Of a stretch of DNA of 43,557 bases, positions 23,235 to 31,982 are shown piece after piece. The notes beneath the pieces are model-generated. The model saw only the letters and a program-made list of their open reading frames with translations. It had not been told where the DNA came from and ran no database searches. Each line of letters begins with the position of its first letter. The first letter of the stretch is position 1. Origin of the DNA: Ruminococcus sp. (GTDB lineage Bacteria; Bacillota; Clostridia; Oscillospirales; Ruminococcaceae); contig JAFUTU010000056.1 in assembly GCA_017484095.1 (NCBI GenBank), forward strand, positions 1 through 43,557, in the 5' to 3' direction. The translations under genes were made by a program, and so were the position numbers.

Positions 23235-26209
23235 ACAGCCTTCACCTCTATCCTTTCTTCACTGTTTGCGGAAGCTTGTTTTTCTTCCAGCGCCGCAGCC
23301 AGAGACCTTAGTCTTATCTTTGCGGCGCCGAGGTTTGTTATCTCATCTATTTTCAGCTGAGTGTAGAGCTTGCCCTTTTCTTCCAAGATAGCTCTGACCT
23401 CATCGGTAGTGACAGCGTCGATACCGCAGCCGAATGATACCAGCTGAACGAGCTGCATATCCTCATGCTTGCAGACGTACTCTGCTGCCCTGTAAAGTCT
23501 TGAATGATATGTCCACTGATTGAGAACATCGAGCGCAGGTGTATCAACGAGGTTCGATACGCTGTCCTCGGTGATGACTGCAAAGCCGAGAGATGCTATC
23601 AGCTTATGTATGCCGTGGTTTATCTCAGGGTCTATGTGGTAGGGTCTGCCCGCGAGGACAACTATCTGCTCGCCTTTTTTGCGGGCATCGCTCATTATCT
23701 CATTAGCTTTGGCTTCGATATCGCGGCGGTACCTGAACTGCTCGGAATACGCCTTATTGAGAACGCCTGCTACCATATCTTTGGTTATGCCGTATTTTGA
23801 AAGTGATCTTGACACAGCCTTCGCAACATGGTTTTTGCGGTTGATATCAAGGTACGGTGTGATGAAGTTCTCATCGGTGAGCTTATCATTGTTTGCTTTG
23901 AGAAGCTCGGGATAGTAAGCAACTACGGGGCAGTTATAGTGGTTATCTGACTGACCCTCGTCCATATTGTAGCTCATGCAGGGATAGAAGATAAAGTCAA
24001 CGCCCTGTTCGAGAAGGCTCTCGATATGGCCGTGGCAGAGCTTTGCGGGATAGCATACGGTATCCGAGGGGATAGTCTGCTGACCCTTATAATATGTGGC
24101 TCTGGTAGATTCTTCAGAGAGGACCACCTCAAAGCCGAGCTCTGTCAGCATAGTTGCGAAATACGGCATAAGGTCATAATATGACAGCGCCAACGGAAGC
24201 CCCACTCTTGCTCTCGGCTGAGAGGGCTTGTTATCGGCATAGGAAAGTATCTTGTTATACTTATACTCAACAAGGTTCTCTGTCCTGTCGGTAAGCTTTA
24301 TGCCTGCGCCCTTTTCACACCTGTTGCCTGAAGTAAAGCGGTGACCGTCATTGAAGCGGATTATGGTAAGGTTGCAGTGAGCACCGCAGCCGCCGCAGGT
24401 AACGGCGTTTGACTTATAGGAGAACTGTTCAAGCTGCTCTTTGGTGAGAACGTTTGAGATGCCGCTGCTGCCCTTGGATTTCTCTTTTGCGAACAGCGCA
24501 CAGCCGAACGCACCCATAAGGCCTGCTATGGCAGGTCTTATAACGTTTCTGCCAAGCTCCATCTCAAAGGAGCGGAGAACTGCATCGTTAAGGAAGGTGC
24601 CGCCCTGAACAACTATATTCTTGCCAAGCTCGTCTATAGACTTTGCTCTGATGACCTTATAAACAGCATTCTTGATTATGGACGATGAAAGACCTGCCGA
24701 GATATCCTCAACTGAGGCGCCGTCCTTCTGTGCCTGCTTGACTGACGAGTTCATAAATACGGTGCAGCGCGAGCCGAGCTCGACGGGTGCATCCGCAAAC
24801 AGGCCGAGCCTTGCAAACTCCGCGATATCATAACCCATAGCGCCTGCAAAGGTCTGTATGAACGAGCCGCAGCCCGAGGAGCAAGCCTCATTGAGCATTA
24901 TGGAATCAATAGCATTCTGCTTTATCTTGAAGCACTTTATATCCTGTCCGCCGATGTCGATAATGAAGTCAACGTCGGGGCAGAAATATGCTGCTGCTTT
25001 GTAATGGGCAACGGTCTCAACTATGCCAAAATCAACACCGAGGCCTGCCTTTATAAGCTCCTCGCCGTAGCCCGTAACGGCTGACGCCTTTATAACGAGG
25101 TTGGGATTTGCAAGCTTATATATCTCTTTTAGTTTATCTGCGATTATATCAAGAGGCTGACCCCTGTTGGAGCAGTAGTGCTGATAGAGGAGCCTGCCGT
25201 CGGGAGTGATGAGGACGAGCTTTGTGGTGGTCGAGCCTGCATCTATTCCGAGGTATGCTTCTCCCTCATATTCCTTGATGTCGGCATAGCGAAGGTCTGA
25301 CTTCATATGTCTTTTTACGAAGTCGTTATACTGCTCCCTGCTCTCAAAGAGCTTTTTGCCTATTACTATGCTGTCACCTGTTTTGGCGGTAGTTATCTTT
25401 TCGATAGCCTCATCGAGGGTCATCTCTTCGGCAAGGGTGTCTGCGTGAAGAGCTGCGCCGAATGCCATATAGCACGATGAATTCTCGGGAAGGATAGCGT
25501 TTTCTTCAGTAAGGCCGAGGGTGTCTCTGAAGGCTTTTCTCAGAGCACTGAGGTATGTGAGAGGACCTCCGAGGAAGAGGACCTGACCTGCTATCTTTCT
25601 GCCCTGTGCGAGACCGGAAACGGTCTGGTCAACAACTGCCTGAAAGATAGATGCAGAGATATCCTCCTTTTTTGCTCCCTGATTCAGCAGCGGCTGGATA
25701 TCTGACTTTGCGAAAACTCCGCAGCGAGAAGCAATAGGATAGAGCTTCTGTGCTTTGAGTGCAAGGTCATTCATCTCATCGGGATCAACACCGAGGAGAC
25801 CTGCCATCTGGTCGATAAAGGCGCCCGTACCGCCCGCGCAGGAGCCGTTCATTCGCTGCTCAACTCCGCCCGTGAGGAAGATTATCTTTGCGTCCTCGCC
25901 GCCGAGCTCAACCACAACGTCTGCATTGGGGTAGCGCTTGTTCACTGCGATAAATGCAGAAAAAACCTCCTGCACAAAGGCAATGCCGCTTGCCTGAGCT
26001 ATTCCGAGACCTGCAGAGCCTGTTATCGCTATCCTGAACTTGTCATCGGGATAAAGGTCTCTGATTTCGGAAAGCTGTGCTGCAACAGTCTCACGCACTC
26101 TGGAAAAATGTCTTTCATATTTATTGTATATAAATTCTCCGTCTTCCAGTATCACGGTCTTGACGGTTGTTGAGCCAACGTCAATGCCGAGATCATAAAT
26201 CTTACACAT
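23231..26209 (-). CDS. Acyl-CoA dehydratase activase-related protein (two BcrAD/BadFG ATPase domains plus DUF2229)
   Basis: 992 aa from ATG 26209 (MCKIYDLGIDVGSTTVK); the frame extends to 26233 but without a ribosome binding site. Two ASKHA-type ATPase domains follow each other: the first has DVGSTTVK, VELGGEDAKI and NGSCAGGTGAFIDQMA, the second (from about residue 320) DAGSTTTK, DIGGQDIK and NEACSSGCGSFIQTFAG. The Cys within each CAGGTG/CSSGCG loop would ligate an Fe-S cluster, as in HgdC-type activators that drive electrons into dehydratases with ATP. Then come VTCGGCGAHC with more Cys, and a DUF2229 region (GLPLALSYYDLMPYFATML). First gene of the operon, coupled to the dehydratase-like gene. 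Confidence 0.92.
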   Translation of the reverse strand: MCKIYDLGIDVGSTTVKTVILEDGEFIYNKYERHFSRVRETVAAQLSEIRDLYPDDKFRIAITGSAGLGIAQASGIAFVQEVFSAFIAVNKRYPNADVVVELGGEDAKIIFLTGGVEQRMNGSCAGGTGAFIDQMAGLLGVDPDEMNDLALKAQKLYPIASRCGVFAKSDIQPLLNQGAKKEDISASIFQAVVDQTVSGLAQGRKIAGQVLFLGGPLTYLSALRKAFRDTLGLTEENAILPENSSCYMAFGAALHADTLAEEMTLDEAIEKITTAKTGDSIVIGKKLFESREQYNDFVKRHMKSDLRYADIKEYEGEAYLGIDAGSTTTKLVLITPDGRLLYQHYCSNRGQPLDIIADKLKEIYKLANPNLVIKASAVTGYGEELIKAGLGVDFGIVETVAHYKAAAYFCPDVDFIIDIGGQDIKCFKIKQNAIDSIMLNEACSSGCGSFIQTFAGAMGYDIAEFARLGLFADAPVELGSRCTVFMNSSVKQAQKDGASVEDISAGLSSSIIKNAVYKVIRAKSIDELGKNIVVQGGTFLNDAVLRSFEMELGRNVIRPAIAGLMGAFGCALFAKEKSKGSSGISNVLTKEQLEQFSYKSNAVTCGGCGAHCNLTIIRFNDGHRFTSGNRCEKGAGIKLTDRTENLVEYKYNKILSYADNKPSQPRARVGLPLALSYYDLMPYFATMLTELGFEVVLSEESTRATYYKGQQTIPSDTVCYPAKLCHGHIESLLEQGVDFIFYPCMSYNMDEGQSDNHYNCPVVAYYPELLKANNDKLTDENFITPYLDINRKNHVAKAVSRSLSKYGITKDMVAGVLNKAYSEQFRYRRDIEAKANEIMSDARKKGEQIVVLAGRPYHIDPEINHGIHKLIASLGFAVITEDSVSNLVDTPALDVLNQWTYHSRLYRAAEYVCKHEDMQLVQLVSFGCGIDAVTTDEVRAILEEKGKLYTQLKIDEITNLGAAKIRLRSLAAALEEKQASANSEERIEVKAV

Positions 26210-26250
26210 AATTATCCGCCCTTCGATCATCAAAATTGCGTTATCGATAT

Positions 26251-26297
26251 ATTATAACACATATTTTAAAAAAAGTAAAGATGCATGGACAAAAAAT
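26251..26297 (-). promoter_or_regulatory. Promoter of the activase operon with the shared upstream box
   Basis: Minus strand TTTACT at 26279-26274, 17-base spacer, TATAAT at 26256-26251. Upstream of the -35 is CATGCATC preceded by a T run, a variant of the box seen at other promoters. Confidence 0.75.
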
Positions 26298-26342
26298 CTT
26301 GCACACGGTTTACGGCGGCGGTGCATAGGCGCGCCTCTGCAG

Positions 26343-26371
26343 TTGACAAGTTAGAGCTGTTGTGATATAAT
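26343..26371 (+). promoter_or_regulatory. Promoter of the sensor-GGDEF gene
   Basis: TTGACA at 26343-26348, 17-base spacer, TATAAT at 26366-26371. It is divergent from the activase promoter. Confidence 0.85.
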
Positions 26372-26413
26372 ATATGGTGTATATCTATTGACTAAAGAAA
26401 GGAAAGCTGCCTT

Positions 26414-28318
26414 ATGCCCGGAAATAAGATCATAGGGGTTTGTTACTGCGGTGTTGCTGCCGAGTATCAGGAAGAGATCTGCAATGAACTGCTGGCTTAT
26501 GCAAATAAAGACGGCGGCATAAGAATAGTTTTTTTCACAAGCTTTACAAACAGCGCTACGGGCACATCTCAGGATATCGGTGAGTTCAGAGTGTTCGATC
26601 TGATAAACTGGGATAAGCTTGACGCAGTGATGATACTGGGGCAGTCAATGCCTGACCGTTCTCTGATAGGTAAGATAGCTTCCGATGCAAAGGAGCACAA
26701 TGTTCCCTGCGTGTGCATTGACTGGCAGACTGATGCTTGCCCTTGCATAAAGTATCACTGCGGCGATACTGTATACAAGATAACAGATCATCTAATAAAA
26801 GAGCACGGCTGCCGTAAGCTCAACTACATCACCGCACTGCGCGGCGATTCTGTCTCTGACGAGCGCGAGAACGGCTTTATCAGGGCGCTCAGGGATAACG
26901 GCATTGAGCCCGACGAAAACAGGATAGCTACCGGCTGGTGGTGGACTGAGGCACCTGCCGAAGCTATTGATAAATGGATCGCTGAGGGTATGGAATTTGA
27001 TGCCCTCGTCTGTGCGAACGATGTTATGGCTATATCTGCCATGAGAGCACTTGCAAGGCACGGCAAGCGCATACCCGAGGACGTAAAGGTCACCGGTATA
27101 GACTTCCTTACCGAGGGACAGATAATCACTCCTCAGCTGGCAACTGCCGACTTTGACCGAAGTATAGATGTTAAGGTAGCCTTTGATATGCTCTTCGGGA
27201 AGATCGAGGGGAATGTGACGCTTGAACCTGACCTTTCATTGAGCGAGAGCTGCGGCTGCCCAAAGGCTCATAAAATAAACATCAATGAAAGCGTAAGGTC
27301 ACTGACAGAGTTCAACGACAGGCTTTATATGTTCAACCAGAAGAACTACTCTCTTGAATCGAGGATAATAGAACAGCCTGACTGGAAGAGCGCTCTGGAG
27401 ATCATACAAAAGGACACTTCTGAGGCCTGGGTGAAAAAGCTCTGGATGTGCGTAAACAGCGATTTCATAAGAACAAAGCTCGACGATATCGAAAAGCCTC
27501 AGGTGGGTTACTCAACGCCTGACGGCTATTCAAAAATGCAAAGGATAATCGCATTCAAGGATATGGATAAGATGTCTGCGGGACGGCAGTTCCCGACGGC
27601 TGAGCTGATACCCGATTTTGACAAAGAGATAGAGGAATGCAAGTTCCTGCTGGTGTTCCCTCTGCATATCAATGACTCGTCTATCGGATACGGTGTGAGG
27701 GAGATATCTGAGTTTTCTGAGTCCGAGAGGTGGTATCTGTATTCAAGATCGGTATCGAATGCGCTTATGATAGTCAGGCAGGAGAACGATCTGACTCTCT
27801 CGAACAGGATGCTCGAGGAGATGTACAACAGAGACTCTATGACAAGGCTTTATAACAGAAGAGGCTTCTTCAAAAACCTTGCAAAGCTCCTCGAAAAGCC
27901 CAAGAAGGAACATTTTGTCGTAATATCCATTGATATGGACGGTCTGAAAGAGATAAATGACAACTACGGTCATCTGGAGGGAGACCACGCTATAATAACT
28001 ATAGCGGGGATAATCTCTCAGCTTTGCGGAAGAGACTTTATCTGCGCAAGGTTCGGCGGAGACGAATTCACCGCCGCAGGCTTTGCCGAGAACGGAAAGG
28101 GTGCCGAGTTCGAGCTGGATTTCCAGAAGAAGATAGAGCGCTGGAACGATGTGTCGAACAAGCCGTATAAGCTTTCGGCAAGCACGGGACGCATCGAAAA
28201 GGAATACGGCGAGGACGATGACTTTGACACGATGATAATGCTCGCAGATGAGATAATGTATCGCAACAAGGCGGGCAAAAAGAATACAAGCTTCAGGGGA
28301 CAGCCCAGAAAGAACTGA
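26414..28318 (+). CDS. LacI-type sugar-binding sensor fused to a GGDEF diguanylate cyclase
   Basis: 634 aa. Start ATG 26414 with AGGAAAG upstream. Residues 1-290 resemble the periplasmic-binding-protein fold of LacI/GalR regulators (IIGVCYCG, CVCIDWQT, CANDVMAISAMRALARHGKRIPEDVKVTGID, as separate short motifs), but there is no N-terminal helix-turn-helix and no signal peptide, so it is a cytoplasmic sensor. A linker of about 170 residues, GAF-like at the end, leads to a GGDEF domain: DSMTRLYNRRGF, IDMDGLKEINDNYGH, and ARFGGDEF with the signature at residues 548-552. The RxxD inhibitory site is missing. It would make c-di-GMP in response to a ligand; which ligand is unknown. Confidence 0.85.
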   Translation: MPGNKIIGVCYCGVAAEYQEEICNELLAYANKDGGIRIVFFTSFTNSATGTSQDIGEFRVFDLINWDKLDAVMILGQSMPDRSLIGKIASDAKEHNVPCVCIDWQTDACPCIKYHCGDTVYKITDHLIKEHGCRKLNYITALRGDSVSDERENGFIRALRDNGIEPDENRIATGWWWTEAPAEAIDKWIAEGMEFDALVCANDVMAISAMRALARHGKRIPEDVKVTGIDFLTEGQIITPQLATADFDRSIDVKVAFDMLFGKIEGNVTLEPDLSLSESCGCPKAHKININESVRSLTEFNDRLYMFNQKNYSLESRIIEQPDWKSALEIIQKDTSEAWVKKLWMCVNSDFIRTKLDDIEKPQVGYSTPDGYSKMQRIIAFKDMDKMSAGRQFPTAELIPDFDKEIEECKFLLVFPLHINDSSIGYGVREISEFSESERWYLYSRSVSNALMIVRQENDLTLSNRMLEEMYNRDSMTRLYNRRGFFKNLAKLLEKPKKEHFVVISIDMDGLKEINDNYGHLEGDHAIITIAGIISQLCGRDFICARFGGDEFTAAGFAENGKGAEFELDFQKKIERWNDVSNKPYKLSASTGRIEKEYGEDDDFDTMIMLADEIMYRNKAGKKNTSFRGQPRKN

Positions 28319-28353
28319 GACCCGATGCTTACTTGAAGGGAAGTAAATCAACG

Positions 28354-29511
28354 ATGAAGTTAAGAAGAATTTCCGCTGCGCTGCTGGCAGCACTTACTGC
28401 TGTGAGCATCTGCACCTATACTGCCTTTGCAGAGCAGTCACCTGCTGATGAACAGCCTGCCCCTGCCGAGACAAGTCTGACGACAGAAGAGCCTGTGACA
28501 CAGGAGCCTGTCGAACAGCCGATAGAGACATCTGCAAGCGAATGGCAGCCAACGGAGACGACTACCACAACGGCGGCACCTGTCACACCAACTGAGCCCG
28601 TTACCGAATCAACTACCACCACCTATGAGGCGCCTGAGCCGACAACAACGCCTGCTACGATATCGCTTAAAATAAGCGAGGTAAAGGACAAAAAATTCAC
28701 GGCGGACATAATGGTGGACTGCCCCAAGAAGATAGCGAATGCACAGTTTGCTATCGAATATGACGAGCTGATGATACAGTATGAGGGCTGCACCAACAAT
28801 GACGAGGCAGGCGGAATGGCTGTTGAGAACTCGTTTGACGGAAAGTTCGTTTACAACTACGTTAACCCTGAGGGCACGAACTATACAGGCTCTTACTGCA
28901 CGGTAGAGTTTTCTGTCATCGATGAGAAGCTTACATCTACAGTGCTGTACCTTACAGTAAACGATCTGAGCGACGAAAAGGCAGTGACGATCTCCTGCCA
29001 GACAGAGAACGGTATCCTCAAATATAAGGCAGCTGATCCTGAGGATGAGTCCTCCTACAGAGATGTAAAGCTGAAGCTTGCTGACAGCCCCTACACTGCT
29101 GATGATCTTATCGCGGCAGGCGATATCGTGAAGATAGATATTGAGGACAGCAGCGTTCTGGTATACAAGGACGAGATGTTTGAAGCATTGAAGGCAGGTT
29201 CGACAAAGGTAACTATAGAGTATGCTGACGCGTCAATTGCAAGACTCAACGTTATCATAGAGGACGAGGAGAGCTCATCGGTCGCAGAAACTACAGTTAC
29301 AACGACTGCTGCTGTGAGCACCGCTGACAAGAATGACAGCAAAAATAACAACGTCCTTATGTTCATACTGATAGGACTGGTAGTGCTGCTTGGCGCGGGA
29401 CTTGTATTCGGAGAGTATTACTTCTTGGTAAAGAAGAGGTCTTCACACAAGCCCGATCAGGACTATGATGAGTTTGATGAGGACGAATATTACGACAACG
29501 ATGATGAGTAA
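28354..29511 (+). CDS. Membrane-anchored surface protein with cohesin-like domain
   Basis: 385 aa. Start ATG 28354 (MKLRRISAALL) with GAAGGGAAG upstream. Sec signal peptide to about residue 26, then a 65-residue linker rich in Thr, Pro and Glu. Residues about 100-240 look like a cohesin-type beta-sandwich: TISLKISEVKDKKFTADI, then ANAQFAIEYDELMIQYEG (the conserved second strands of cohesins), TVEFSVID and LTVNDL. After a further region (possibly a Big-like repeat) comes a transmembrane helix (LMFILIGLVVLLGAGLVF) and an acidic cytoplasmic tail with DEFDEDEYYDNDDE. No dockerin is visible. A cohesin match is plausible but unproven. Confidence 0.65.
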   Translation: MKLRRISAALLAALTAVSICTYTAFAEQSPADEQPAPAETSLTTEEPVTQEPVEQPIETSASEWQPTETTTTTAAPVTPTEPVTESTTTTYEAPEPTTTPATISLKISEVKDKKFTADIMVDCPKKIANAQFAIEYDELMIQYEGCTNNDEAGGMAVENSFDGKFVYNYVNPEGTNYTGSYCTVEFSVIDEKLTSTVLYLTVNDLSDEKAVTISCQTENGILKYKAADPEDESSYRDVKLKLADSPYTADDLIAAGDIVKIDIEDSSVLVYKDEMFEALKAGSTKVTIEYADASIARLNVIIEDEESSSVAETTVTTTAAVSTADKNDSKNNNVLMFILIGLVVLLGAGLVFGEYYFLVKKRSSHKPDQDYDEFDEDEYYDNDDE

Positions 29512-29520
29512 GATATAAAA

Positions 29521-29548
29521 AAACGCTCCTGAAAACAGGAGCGTTTTT
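29521..29548. terminator. Bidirectional terminator between the cohesin-like gene and coaX
   Basis: An 11-bp perfect stem AAACGCTCCTG / CAGGAGCGTTT with AAAA loop, T run on the plus strand and A run on the other side, so it serves both converging genes. Confidence 0.88.
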
Positions 29549-29549
29549 A

Positions 29550-30320
29550 TTATTTACGGTTCTTTTTATATATTATTTTTAAGCCCTTTAAAAGCAGGTC
29601 GTCATCAAGGATTATATCCTTTCTCTTGCAAAGGGGCAGAACTGTCGATGCAAGACCTCCTGTAGCGATAACGGTACACTTATGACCGTATTCCTCCTCT
29701 ATACGCTCAACTATGCCGTCGATAGCGCAGGCATTGGAATAAAGAAGTCCGTTCCTTACGGAATCTACCGTATTTGTACCGATCACCTTTTTAGGCTTGT
29801 CAAAGGATACGTTTTGCAGCTGTGCCGCTTTTGAGGTGAGCGCATCTGCCGAGGTTTTCAGACCTGTCATTATCACACAGCCGAGGTGATGCTTGTTCTC
29901 ATCAATAAGAGAAAGTGTGGTTGCTGTTCCCATATCTATTATTACCATGGGAGCTTCATACTCATTGATGCCCGCAACTGCATCTACAACAAGGTCACTT
30001 CCGAGCTGTGCAGGGTTGTCGATAAGAATGCTGAGACCGGTTTTTATCCCGGGGCCCACTATCATTACCTCTGAGCCTATATACTTGTTCACCGCTGTTT
30101 TTACGGTATTCGTGAGCGAGGGCACAACTGACGAAATGACCGCACCGTCAATACTGCCGATATCTACTCCGTGTACCTCCATGGCGGTCTTCAGGTGTGC
30201 TGCATATTCAAGGTCGGTAGCTGTCTGATTAGTGGATATCCTCTCTCTGAAAAGGATATCGTCTCCCTCGATGCAGCCGAGAACTATATTTGTATTACCT
30301 ATATCAATAGCCAGAAGCAT
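29550..30320 (-). CDS. coaX: Type III pantothenate kinase
   Basis: 256 aa, normal length. It phosphorylates pantothenate, the first step to CoA. ASKHA-fold motifs are in place: DIGNTNIVLG at the start, DLVVDAVAGINEY, IIDMGTATTLSLID, and ATGGLAST near the end. Start ATG 30320 behind AGGAGG. It follows the panT-like gene by 64 bases on the same strand, so uptake and phosphorylation of pantothenate are encoded together. This ties in functionally with acpS at 11.8 kb, which uses CoA. Confidence 0.96.
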   Translation of the reverse strand: MLLAIDIGNTNIVLGCIEGDDILFRERISTNQTATDLEYAAHLKTAMEVHGVDIGSIDGAVISSVVPSLTNTVKTAVNKYIGSEVMIVGPGIKTGLSILIDNPAQLGSDLVVDAVAGINEYEAPMVIIDMGTATTLSLIDENKHHLGCVIMTGLKTSADALTSKAAQLQNVSFDKPKKVIGTNTVDSVRNGLLYSNACAIDGIVERIEEEYGHKCTVIATGGLASTVLPLCKRKDIILDDDLLLKGLKIIYKKNRK

Positions 30321-30384
30321 ATGTGGTACCTCCTATCATTATTTACAATATCCCCCGCCCGAGGACGAGGGATATCAGTTTCGG

Positions 30385-30954
30385 TCATGCTCTCGCCTTT
30401 TTTGGCGCGAGATCTATTATGCGGATAACAGCCGAGATAAGAACTATGCTTACTCCGAGCTCGACCAGGAAGTTGATCCCGACAAAGCCTACGATGAAGT
30501 AGGAAAGTACGTTCTTGAAGCCTGCTGCCTCTCCCCATGCCTTGACGGTATCGAGGAAAAACACTGTGCAGCCAAGCAGGAAAACTCCTGTATTGACAAC
30601 AGGCGCCGTTATCGCCGCTGCAATCGCTGCAACGATATGGTTCTTCTTGTTTACTGCCTTGTAGACCAGTCCCGCGGCAATGCCTGCGAGCGTGCCCTTC
30701 AAAATGCAAAGGATAACTGTGAGCGGAACGTTCACAGCCAAGAATGCTGCTGCATCAAACAAAGTCATGCAGCCGAACACAAAGCCGAGCCAGCCGCCTG
30801 CCTTCCAGCCGTAAAGAGCCGCACCCACTACGATAGGTGTAAGCGCCAGAGTGATCGTAAACGGACCGAACTTGATGTTCATTGAGATGATCGACAGCAC
30901 AACTACAAGTGCCGTCATCAGGCCTATCCCGACAATGGTTTTCGTGTTTTTCAT
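30385..30954 (-). CDS. panT: ECF transporter S component, probably for pantothenate (PanT)
   Basis: 189 aa from ATG 30954 behind AAGGAGG; a TTG at 30960 is also in frame. The sequence is six hydrophobic segments: GIGLMTALVVVLSIISMNI, TITLALTPIVVGAALYG, GWLGFVFGCMTLFDAAAFL, LTVILCILKGTLAGIAAGLVY, AAIAAAITAPVVNTGVFLLGC and FVGINFLVELGVSIVLI. This is the ECF S-component pattern that binds the substrate and docks to a shared EcfAAT module encoded elsewhere. Pantothenate as substrate follows from the coaX neighbour. Confidence 0.82.
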   Translation of the reverse strand: MKNTKTIVGIGLMTALVVVLSIISMNIKFGPFTITLALTPIVVGAALYGWKAGGWLGFVFGCMTLFDAAAFLAVNVPLTVILCILKGTLAGIAAGLVYKAVNKKNHIVAAIAAAITAPVVNTGVFLLGCTVFFLDTVKAWGEAAGFKNVLSYFIVGFVGINFLVELGVSIVLISAVIRIIDLAPKKARA

Positions 30955-31037
30955 ATTCAATTCCTCCTTGTTACTGTTCTCCCATCATGGAGAGATACAA
31001 TACAAACGCGGCAGAGACGTATTTCCCCGCCGCACAC

Positions 31038-31066
31038 ATTATAGCACATTCTTTTTTATTTTTCAA
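31038..31066 (-). promoter_or_regulatory. Promoter of the panT-coaX operon
   Basis: Minus strand TTGAAA at 31066-31061, 17-base spacer, TATAAT at 31043-31038. Confidence 0.8.
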
Positions 31067-31110
31067 GTATCAATACGGAAAAAATTCGGTTACAACATAA
31101 TGAACAAAGA

Positions 31111-31965
31111 TCATTCAGCCGAAGTCTCATCAGACGACATCTCAGAGCTCTGCTCCTGAGAGAAAAATGCGTCGTTTTTGTTTTCACCGTAGGTAGAAAG
31201 ATACACCTTGTTGAATTTTATGTCGTTTTTCGGTCTCAGGCTCTCAGAATCCACTACATCAACACCGCAAAGCGCCTCGTATACTTCCTCTCCGTCATAT
31301 ACCTGACCGAAAATGGTATACTGCTGAGAGAAATTGAGCACACCACCGTATTCCTCAAAGGCGTTTGTTATATCTTCGGGCACCTCATTGCTTTCGGTCA
31401 TCTCTTTGAATTCCTTCTGCTCCTCCTCGGTGAGCTCATAATCATTGACAAAAAGAAGGTATGAGGTAGAGAGCTTTTTCTTGCTGAATATGGAATTCTT
31501 ATCATAGGTATAGGCGCAAAGGGCACCCTTCAGCGGCCACAGGTCAGTTGATAGCTCAGCTTCAAGCTCTGTTACATCGGTATCCGAAGTGGTCTTTGCG
31601 TCTGCCTGCTTTGCACCGCCGATAAAGTATACTCCGTCCTGAACCATATTCACATAGGTATCATCGTAGTAGCCTTCCTCGACCAGCCCTTTAAAGTATT
31701 CATAATATTTAGGCGCCTCATCTGGAAAGAGGACCGCCTTGAAGGTGCCCATATCGGTCTCAAAAACTGCAACAGGGGTATCGTCAGAGGGAAGGTCCAT
31801 CTGTATGATCTTCGCGTTTGAGAAATCTATCTTTTGCTTTCTTCCTGCGCAGGCATAGAACACTGCGAACACAAGCACAAAGCACACCGCTATCATCGAA
31901 AACTGGAAATACAGCTTGAACTGTCTTTTCCTGAGCGGCACATAATCCGATCTGTTGTTTTTCAT
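31111..31965 (-). CDS. Membrane-anchored cyclophilin-like protein lacking key active-site residues
   Basis: 284 aa. ATG 31965 behind GGAGG, 17 bases after cysS. A basic N-terminus and one transmembrane helix (about 19-41) place the domain outside. The cyclophilin fold is visible: AVFETDMGTFKAVLFPDEAPKYYEYFKGLVEEGYYDDT near residue 65. However, where cyclophilins have FHRV and IQGGD, this has YVNMV and YFIGGAK, so the catalytic Arg and the Gln are lost. A pseudo-enzyme or a chaperone-like role is therefore likely. The C-terminus is Ser-rich and acidic. It is last in the T-box, cysE, cysS operon. Confidence 0.75.
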   Translation of the reverse strand: MKNNRSDYVPLRKRQFKLYFQFSMIAVCFVLVFAVFYACAGRKQKIDFSNAKIIQMDLPSDDTPVAVFETDMGTFKAVLFPDEAPKYYEYFKGLVEEGYYDDTYVNMVQDGVYFIGGAKQADAKTTSDTDVTELEAELSTDLWPLKGALCAYTYDKNSIFSKKKLSTSYLLFVNDYELTEEEQKEFKEMTESNEVPEDITNAFEEYGGVLNFSQQYTIFGQVYDGEEVYEALCGVDVVDSESLRPKNDIKFNKVYLSTYGENKNDAFFSQEQSSEMSSDETSAE

Positions 31966-31982
31966 TTTATCCTCCGTTTTGT

